7,567 bases of DNA, from the NCBI GenBank assembly GCA_021781185.1, contig JAJXXI010000607.1:1-7567 (forward strand), read 5' to 3'. Position numbers and translations under genes: made by a program. This document shows positions 1 to 5,623 of this stretch, in pieces. Source of the stretch: a bacterium (GTDB lineage: Bacteria; Verrucomicrobiota; Verrucomicrobiia; Limisphaerales; UBA11358). Position 1 is the stretch's first letter. Each line of letters opens with the position of its first letter. Under the pieces are notes generated by a model. That model searched no databases. It was not told the origin of the DNA and was given only the letters and a program-made list of their open reading frames with translations.

Positions 1-128
<128 letters not shown>

Positions 129-153
129 CGGCCAGGGAACGCTTCCAATCACC

Positions 154-183
154 GCCGGACGGCCGTTGGCTGTCCGGCTTTTT
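154..183 (+). terminator. Rho-independent terminator of the DAHP synthase gene
   Basis: GCCGGACGGCC (154-164) pairs with GGCTGTCCGGC (168-178) across a GTT loop: eleven pairs, one of them G-U. It is followed directly by five T (179-183). There is no T tract on the opposite strand, so it works only in the plus direction. The last T of the tract lies in the stop codon (183-185) of the minus-strand hydrolase remnant. Confidence 0.85.
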
Positions 184-1100
184 CATGGCCACGACCACTG
201 CCAGGGAAAATCCAGCCTGTAAAACTGTTGCGCCCCGCTGCGGGAAACGAAAATGGATTGTGTGGCCGAGTCTCCGCTCAACACAAAACTGTTCGTCTGC
301 CAGACCGGCAGGCTCAAGTTGGTGGCGCAGCACACCCAGCCACTCATGCCAATCGGCAGGTTCACCATATCCAATCGGTTGCTGCCGCTGCCGGGAATGA
401 TGCGGCTGAACTGCACAGGCGAAATCATTTGCTGAACAATGTCGGCGAGAACTTCGTGCATTTTGGCGTTGGGATTGCCAAGACAATCCCAGAAAACATA
501 ATTGTTGCCTGCACCATTCAGTGCAACACCAGGCAGGGCATCCACCGCATCAATGGGCTGCCCCGCGAGCAAGGCATTCGTCAATCCGTAAAAGGCGGCA
601 TTGGTCAAAACATTATCAAGCAACTGGAAAACATCGGGGACGTAAATCCGCAACCCCGGTGAACCGGCGGTGATCTGGTTCAACATCGCCATGTAATTGG
701 TGTTGAAACCGATGATGCGCTGGCGCACAAATGCCCGCCAGGCGGAGGGGGACTGGTTGAATTCCGGAACGGCAGTCACATTCGTCACGTTGGGTGCGAC
801 CAGCACGCGGCACCCTTTGGCATAGAGATTCGTGATGATGTTGTAATCGTTGGCCAGATGCTGATTGATCGCCACGATCCAAGCGGACAGGTTCGTGCCG
901 TTATTCGGAGCACCAGCCGGGCTGCCGACACGGGGACTGTTCATGTCGCCGACAAAATCGGCATTATTCACCCAGACAACAAAGAGACAATTGGCAACTG
1001 CCGCCGGCGGTTGAAAACGATTCACATTGGTAACCAGCAGCGAACTGTGTATTGGCCGTAATAGGAAAGATTGTTGCAGGAATAACCCCAGTTGACGTTG
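183..1100 (-). pseudogene. SGNH/GDSL-like hydrolase remnant, 5'-truncated and frameshifted
   Basis: The longest open stretch on this strand runs from a GTG at 1025 to TGA at 183-185 (280 codons), but the GTG is not a real start. Reading upstream, the sense continues as LLVTN, and after a phase change near 1040-1050 as NWGYSCNNLSYYGQYT. The latter resembles the stretch between catalytic blocks I and III of SGNH hydrolases. The frame is broken by about two extra bases or one missing base (between the TAC-ACA codons at 1046-1051 and the TCG at 1041-1043). Block I with the GDS serine and the signal peptide are absent, because FadL-like sequence on the other strand begins at about 1103. A block III-like VVWVNNADF and a block V-like FWDCLGNPNAKMH are present, but the usual DxxHP spacing is altered (D-C-L-G-N-P), with one His further on. 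The tail FYRLDFPWQWSWP is of a type I associate with Verrucomicrobiota secreted proteins. No active enzyme is expected. The family call rests on remembered motifs and is moderate. Confidence 0.62.
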
Positions 1101-1102
1101 CT

Positions 1103-1392
1103 GATGGAATCAGCCCCAGCGCCGGCTATGCGTTCGATCAGAACTCGGTTCCCACCGAATATTACAGTCCGCTGGTGGCGGACATGGACCGGCATTTTTT
1201 CAGCTTGGGAGTTGGGCACCAAGGCCAGAACCTCAATTACAACATCACCTACCAGTTTGGCTATGGCCCACCCACACGGTCACCGGCAGCACGCCCTCAT
1301 CCACCCCGGGATTGTTTTCCGGCCAAAGTGCCGACGGCACCTACAAGTTTCTCAGCCAGGCGCTGATGATCACAGTGGGCTGGTGTTTTTGA
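1103..1392 (+). pseudogene. OmpP1/FadL-family gene remnant (C-terminal end only, frameshifted)
   Basis: From about 1103 the plus strand reads SAGYAFDQNSVPTEYYSPLV, then ADMDRHFFSLGVGHQG, then YQFGYG. This matches residue by residue the end of the intact FadL gene downstream (SAGYILNENSVPNAHYTPLV, ADMIKHFFSVGTGYKG, YQLGYG). At 1268-1269 one base is missing from a Pro codon after GGC. Reading resumes one phase over as THTVTGSTPS, then ADGTYKFLSQALMITVGWCF, and stops at TGA 1390-1392. The intact paralogue ends TVTGSAAP, then ADGTYAFLSQAVSVSCGWHF, so the whole C-terminal barrel end including the terminal aromatic is recognisable. Roughly three quarters of the gene (N-terminal side and signal peptide) is missing. 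The divergence at silent and replacement sites indicates an old paralogue rather than a fresh tandem copy. The 5' boundary is approximate. Confidence 0.85.
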
Positions 1393-1870
1393 AAGCTAAC
1401 AATGGCCAAATCGCCAAGAACCAGCCAGACTGCCGTCCAGTATAGACAACGGCTCGTGTGCATGAGCCCAATTGTGGGCCCCCGGTCCAGCCTTATTAAA
1501 ACAAACCGCTCACATCGCAAACCAACTGAATTGCAATGCACTGGGTCGCCTCCCATCTTTATGCGCGGCATGAAAACTGCGGTGACAGGCCGAACAAAGT
1601 GTTAGCCCGGAATAATCAAATAAATGAAACCATGAACGCTTGAATTCGGGACAATTAATGGCCATTTTTTGACCATGCTAGACCGATGTGGCGCTAATAT
1701 GCAGACTGTGGTTGGGAGGTCGGGGCACCGATGGGGGAGCCAGTTCATTCGGAGCACTGGATGTTTGCCAAAAAAATGTTCCTAATTTGTTTCCAGCAGG
1801 GATGCGAATCATTGATAGTTTCCTATGTGGAGAATATCAAGACACTCGCAAAAATAAAATATTTCTGAAA
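1393..1870. other. Intergenic stretch without a convincing gene; probable promoter/leader of the downstream cassette
   Basis: No open frame here shows a recognisable protein motif, and none has a credible start with a ribosome site. The frame of the downstream reductase is open back to about 1688, with in-frame ATGs at 1688 and 1802. The residues they would add carry no motif, and the nucleotide-binding fold begins right after 1871. A short dyad (CCCA-ATTG-TGGG, around 1468-1479) lacks a T tract and is not a terminator. The part from about 1600 to 1870 is richer in A+T than the flanking genes, as expected of a promoter region. Confidence 0.5.
1669..1700 (+). promoter_or_regulatory. Weak candidate sigma70-type promoter
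   Basis: TTGACC at 1669-1674 resembles a -35 box, and TAATAT at 1695-1700 resembles a -10 box. The spacer is 20 bases, longer than the usual 17, although shifted hexamers (for example GCTAAT) shorten it to 18. If real, transcription would start about 165 bases before the preferred start of the reductase. Nothing else supports it. Confidence 0.2.
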
Positions 1871-2704
1871 ATGCAGATCAAACCCGGTAATGTTGTTGTG
1901 TTGACTGGCGCTTCGGGCGGCATAGGCGTTCATTTTGTGAGAGCCTTTGCGCGACTCGGAACCCGGTTGGTCTTGGCGGCTTATCCGGGCAACGATTTGC
2001 AAGCTTTGCGATCGGAAATTGAAAAAGAAGGTTGTGACTCGGTTGATATGATCTGTGATCTCCGAGACAACCAGCAAAGGGTAAAATTAATTGAAACCGC
2101 GCTTGATCGGTTTGGCCGCGTTGATGTTCTAGTGAACAACGCCGGCGTTGAATACACCTCGTTTTTCCATGAGTTGACGGAAGCTCAAATTGCCGAAGTT
2201 CTGGCAGTTAATCTGGAATCTCCCATGATGCTGGCCCGGTTAGTATTACCGACCATGCTCGCGCAAAAACGCGGCCACATCGTAAACATCGCTTCACTCG
2301 CGGGTAAATCCGGCCCGGCATTTCAAGAATCCTATGCCGCCACGAAGGCGGGACTGATTGCCTTTACGGCTTCATTGCGCTCGACCTACCGGACAGAAGG
2401 ACCCAGCGCGTCAGCCATTGTTCCCGGGTTTGTGGAAGCAGGCATCTATTCCCGGCTCAAGGCTAAAACAGGCGTCTCCGCCCCGGCCTTGCTCGGGGTC
2501 TCCCCACCGGAGGCAGTTGTGAATGCTGTCTTGCGAGCCATTGAGTGCGATTCTCCAGAACTCATCATCAACCCGATGCCCGTCCGTCCTTTGCTGGCGT
2601 TTACTGCTTTATTTCCGCGTGCGGGCGAATGGATAACCGAAAAAATTGGTGCCAACAATTTTTTCCGCAAGGCAATCCAGCAGGACAAAACCACCCCCAA
2701 ATGA
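1871..2704 (+). CDS. Short-chain dehydrogenase/reductase (classical SDR)
   Basis: This encodes a predicted 277-residue cytoplasmic NAD(P)-dependent oxidoreductase acting on a hydroxyl/keto group. The classical SDR landmarks are all present: TGASGGIG (12-19) for the cofactor, NNAG (89-92), Asn114, Ser142 in NIAS, and Tyr155/Lys159 in YAATK, followed by VPG (184-186). The active site looks intact. The C-terminal third is longer than in minimal SDRs and ends in a basic, hydrophobic tail (LLAFTALFPRAGEW, then FFRKA), seen in SDRs that act on long-chain or membrane-associated substrates. ATG 1871 is preferred because it places the first strand six residues before the glycine motif; ATG 1802 or 1688 would add an unsupported extension. 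No clear Shine-Dalgarno is seen. The stop overlaps an ATG (ATGA at 2701-2704) in the frame of the FadL gene. The substrate cannot be read from sequence. Given the neighbours, a 3-hydroxy/3-keto fatty acyl compound is an attractive guess. Confidence 0.9.
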   Translation: MQIKPGNVVVLTGASGGIGVHFVRAFARLGTRLVLAAYPGNDLQALRSEIEKEGCDSVDMICDLRDNQQRVKLIETALDRFGRVDVLVNNAGVEYTSFFHELTEAQIAEVLAVNLESPMMLARLVLPTMLAQKRGHIVNIASLAGKSGPAFQESYAATKAGLIAFTASLRSTYRTEGPSASAIVPGFVEAGIYSRLKAKTGVSAPALLGVSPPEAVVNAVLRAIECDSPELIINPMPVRPLLAFTALFPRAGEWITEKIGANNFFRKAIQQDKTTPK

Positions 2705-2760
2705 ACAACCGAGATTTCCAATCCGCGCCCGCCTCCTCATATTCATCAATTAAAAAAACC

Positions 2761-4011
2761 ATGAAACATGCATCCATCAAAGCAACCATTGTAATCGGAT
2801 TGGCCGCCTTCAGCAGCGAACCCCTCTCCGCCGGCGGATTTCGTCTGCCGGATCAAGACGCCTTTGCCACCGCGCGCGGCGAGGCATTTGTCGCCACGGC
2901 AGATAATCCTTCGGCGATTTATTACAATCCCGCAGGCATCACTCAATTGGAAGGCAGCAATGTCCGGGTTGGTTTGTATAGCATTTATTTGGATCCAAGC
3001 TACCAGCCACCCGGCAGTTCAAGCACCTATTACAATCAGGCCAAACTGCATGCAGTCCCGCAATTGTTCTATACATATAACCTTGAAGACTCCGGGTTAA
3101 GTTTGGGCCTCGGCCTTTATGCCCCTTACGGACTGAGCTTAAAGTGGCCGCAGGATACTGGATTTCGCACCGTTGCCACCGAGGCGTCGCTCAACTACTA
3201 CACCATCAATCCAGTCGTCGCCTACAAGTTGCCTTGGAATCTGTCCGTTGCGGCAGGCTTAATGGTCAATTATGCCGACATTGATTTGCAGCAAGGCCTG
3301 ACCCCCACGCCCAACAACGACCTGTTTGAGTTCAAGGGCGATGCTTGGGCATTGGGTTACAATTTTGGTTTGTTGTGGCAACCGCACCCCAAAGTATCCC
3401 TAGGTGCGTCATTTCGCAGTTCAACTCAAATGGATTTTGGCGGACACACGAAAACAGAATATAACGGTCTGTTGCCCGCCACCGACAGCTCCGCCAGTGT
3501 GAATTATCCTTTTCCGCTTCAGGTCGCTACCGGCATTTCCTTTCGTCCGACTAAAAAATGGAATCTGGAGTTCGACGCCGAGTATACCGACTGGTCAACC
3601 GTGGGAAATCTGAACATTCATCAATCCACCCCCAACCCGGTGGTCTCGTTGAGCAACATCCCGCTGGCACTAGACTGGCAATCCAGTTGGTATTACGAAT
3701 TCGGAGCCACCCGCTACTTCGACAATGGCTGGCATGTCAGCGCCGGATACATTTTAAATGAGAACTCAGTGCCCAATGCGCATTATACACCGCTTGTGGC
3801 CGACATGATTAAGCATTTTTTCAGCGTCGGCACCGGCTACAAGGGGGAACATTTCAGTTTCGACGTTGCTTATCAGCTTGGTTATGGACCGGATCACACC
3901 GTTACCGGGAGCGCGGCCCCGTTGGGGTATCCGTCAAGCTATCACCCGGCTGATGGCACCTACGCATTCCTTAGTCAGGCGGTGTCAGTATCCTGTGGCT
4001 GGCATTTTTAA
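2761..4011 (+). CDS. OmpP1/FadL-family outer-membrane transporter for hydrophobic compounds
   Basis: This encodes a predicted 416-residue outer-membrane beta-barrel of the FadL family, which moves long-chain fatty acids and other hydrophobic molecules across the outer membrane. From ATG 2761 there is a good signal peptide: MKHASIK, a hydrophobic core TIVIGLAAF, then a likely cleavage after PLSA, giving mature GGFRLPDQ. The family's conserved N-terminal block follows: ARGEAFVATADNPSAIYYNP then AGIT. The rest is alternating strands rich in Tyr, Trp and Gly, and the protein ends in Phe (CGWHF), the usual barrel-assembly signal. The length is close to that of E. coli FadL. An alternative start at 2701 overlaps the reductase stop and would add 20 polar residues before the signal peptide. 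A 124-base gap separates it from the methyltransferase. A broken paralogue lies at 1103-1392. The substrate is unknown; its operon position suggests a fatty-acid-derived ligand. Confidence 0.92.
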   Translation: MKHASIKATIVIGLAAFSSEPLSAGGFRLPDQDAFATARGEAFVATADNPSAIYYNPAGITQLEGSNVRVGLYSIYLDPSYQPPGSSSTYYNQAKLHAVPQLFYTYNLEDSGLSLGLGLYAPYGLSLKWPQDTGFRTVATEASLNYYTINPVVAYKLPWNLSVAAGLMVNYADIDLQQGLTPTPNNDLFEFKGDAWALGYNFGLLWQPHPKVSLGASFRSSTQMDFGGHTKTEYNGLLPATDSSASVNYPFPLQVATGISFRPTKKWNLEFDAEYTDWSTVGNLNIHQSTPNPVVSLSNIPLALDWQSSWYYEFGATRYFDNGWHVSAGYILNENSVPNAHYTPLVADMIKHFFSVGTGYKGEHFSFDVAYQLGYGPDHTVTGSAAPLGYPSSYHPADGTYAFLSQAVSVSCGWHF

Positions 4012-4135
4012 CGAGAAACAAAACCAGTGTTCATACGATCAGCTCCCGCCTTACGAAAATGGAGACTATTCATGGGGTAAATGCTGGAAAAATAATAATT
4101 TTGTTTCGGCTGGAAAATTCAACTATCCATCCACC

Positions 4136-5623
4136 ATGAGTCACGCATTGAATGGCAACGGAACCGCCCACAACGGCAGCGCAACCCTGTCGCCACCGGT
4201 GCCACTGCCCACAACCAATCCGGGATTGAAAGAATCCTTCGTCGCTTTCAAAACTGCGGAGGGCACTACCCTGCGTGGCGCGCTGGGACGAATGACGAGG
4301 CACTCAGCCACCTTTGAAATATACAGTCCCAATGCGGTTTTGAGCACTTCGGAGGCGCTGACAGAATTCAGCATCCAGTTTCAGGGACAGGTAATCTATT
4401 CAGGGCGGGCTATCATCCGCTCGCTGGTGGACGCAGGTGCCAAAGTGGTCTGCGAAGTGACCCTGGACGAGGCGCAGTGGTCCAAAGTAAAAGCCGACTT
4501 GCTTTCCCGACATGGCGGGCACATTGCAGACGAATTCAAGGAATTCCTGCGGGAATGGCAGAAATATTACATCATCTCCCCGGAGTTCAAGGTTGCAGTA
4601 GCCGACCTGCAAAATTTTTTGCATGATTTGAAACTTTGGCTCGACAAGGTTGAATTATCGCTTGTTTCACTCACGTCTCAAAAGCAAAACACCCTCGAAC
4701 AGGAGACTCTGCAACACCTGTGCAAACCCGTCATTGCGTCCTTGATCTCATTATTTGAGAGATTTGAATCGTTGATTTCTCGCGTTGAGACACCTTCACT
4801 TCCAGCCCACAGTCTATTTGCAAAACGGTTGCTGCACCCGCTTGTTTTGTGCTCTCCATTCATGCATCGAACATTTGAAAAGCCGTTGGGTTATGCGGGT
4901 GATTATGGAATGGTAAAGATGATGACTGAAGCTCCCTTTCAAGGCGGCTCCCTCTACGCTAAACTTCTAAACGCCTTCTTTCTTAATACGCCACCAGTAG
5001 TCGCCCATCAAAATCGCATTGATACCTTGGTAAGACACTTGCAGTCAGAAAGCATTCGCATATCACAAAGCGGGAACCGCACACATATCTTCAACCTCGG
5101 TTGTGGACCCGCTGTGGAAATTCAACGATTCATGTCGCAGTCCATTCACAGCAATACGGCGAATTTCACGTTGCTAGATTTCAACAATGAGACGGTGAAA
5201 TATGCCCAGCAAACCCTCGGTCAGATTAGAGAAAAAAACAGACGGCGAACGAATATTTCTGTATTTAAAAAATCAGTCGCCCAGTTAATCAAGGACAATT
5301 CCCAATTCAAAAAGGGCACCTATGATTTGGTGTATTGCGCCGGATTATTCGACTATCTGCCAGACAGCATTTGCACAATGTTGTTGGAAGTGTTCTACGA
5401 ATTGGCTGCCCCTGGCGGCAAGGTCTTGGTTTCCAACGTAGATGCCTGCAACCCATCACGTGGGTGGATGGAATGCATGGTTGACTGGTATCTGACTTAT
5501 CGTGACGCCAATCAGATGCAAGAAATTATTCCCAAAAACATCTCAAAAGATTTTGTCCAAATATATTCCGAGCCTTCGAGCGTAAATATTTTCGCTGAAA
5601 TTCGTAAACCCTCGAATGAATAA
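4136..5623 (+). CDS. PhcB-like class I SAM-dependent methyltransferase (3-hydroxypalmitate methyl ester synthase family) with N-terminal PilZ-like region
   Basis: The predicted protein has 495 residues. Residues about 31-110 form a small beta-rich region (FVAFKTAEG, FEIYSPNAVLS, GQVIYSGRAII) that looks PilZ-like, but no RxxxR or D/NxSxxG cyclic-di-GMP motif is visible. A helical linker follows (about 111-220). Then comes the block that marks this family: LVLCSPFMHRTFEKPLGYAG (237-256) with YAGDY at 253-257. The Rossmann methyltransferase domain has motif I FNLGCGPAVE (319-328), acidic LLDFN (346-350, Asp348 as the likely ribose contact) and YDLVYCAGLFDYL (397-409); NVDACNP (434-440) precedes the last helices. 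Proteins of this type are commonly annotated as 3-hydroxypalmitic acid methyl ester biosynthesis proteins after Ralstonia PhcB, which makes a fatty-acid methyl ester autoinducer. There is no signal peptide, so it is cytoplasmic. ATG 4136 is the only plausible start after the FadL gene. The stop overlaps the kinase start by 8 bases. Family assignment is firm; the exact acyl substrate is inferred only. Confidence 0.87.
   Translation: MSHALNGNGTAHNGSATLSPPVPLPTTNPGLKESFVAFKTAEGTTLRGALGRMTRHSATFEIYSPNAVLSTSEALTEFSIQFQGQVIYSGRAIIRSLVDAGAKVVCEVTLDEAQWSKVKADLLSRHGGHIADEFKEFLREWQKYYIISPEFKVAVADLQNFLHDLKLWLDKVELSLVSLTSQKQNTLEQETLQHLCKPVIASLISLFERFESLISRVETPSLPAHSLFAKRLLHPLVLCSPFMHRTFEKPLGYAGDYGMVKMMTEAPFQGGSLYAKLLNAFFLNTPPVVAHQNRIDTLVRHLQSESIRISQSGNRTHIFNLGCGPAVEIQRFMSQSIHSNTANFTLLDFNNETVKYAQQTLGQIREKNRRRTNISVFKKSVAQLIKDNSQFKKGTYDLVYCAGLFDYLPDSICTMLLEVFYELAAPGGKVLVSNVDACNPSRGWMECMVDWYLTYRDANQMQEIIPKNISKDFVQIYSEPSSVNIFAEIRKPSNE

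Noticed and set aside
228..662. Plus-strand open frame of 144 codons
   Set aside because: It is antisense to the SGNH hydrolase remnant, which has the recognisable motifs, and shows no protein-like pattern of its own.
1402..1605. Short plus-strand open frame between the FadL remnant and the SDR gene
   Set aside because: No domain, ribosome site or neighbour relation supports it; the composition fits noncoding sequence.
1655..1680. Imperfect dyad ATGGCC-ATTTTTT-GACCAT as an operator or terminator
   Set aside because: The arms are only six bases with a mismatch and no T tract follows; too weak to call.
3866..4135. Upstream extension of the methyltransferase frame into the FadL gene
   Set aside because: The extension overlaps the FadL coding end in another phase, and no family residues are seen before ATG 4136.
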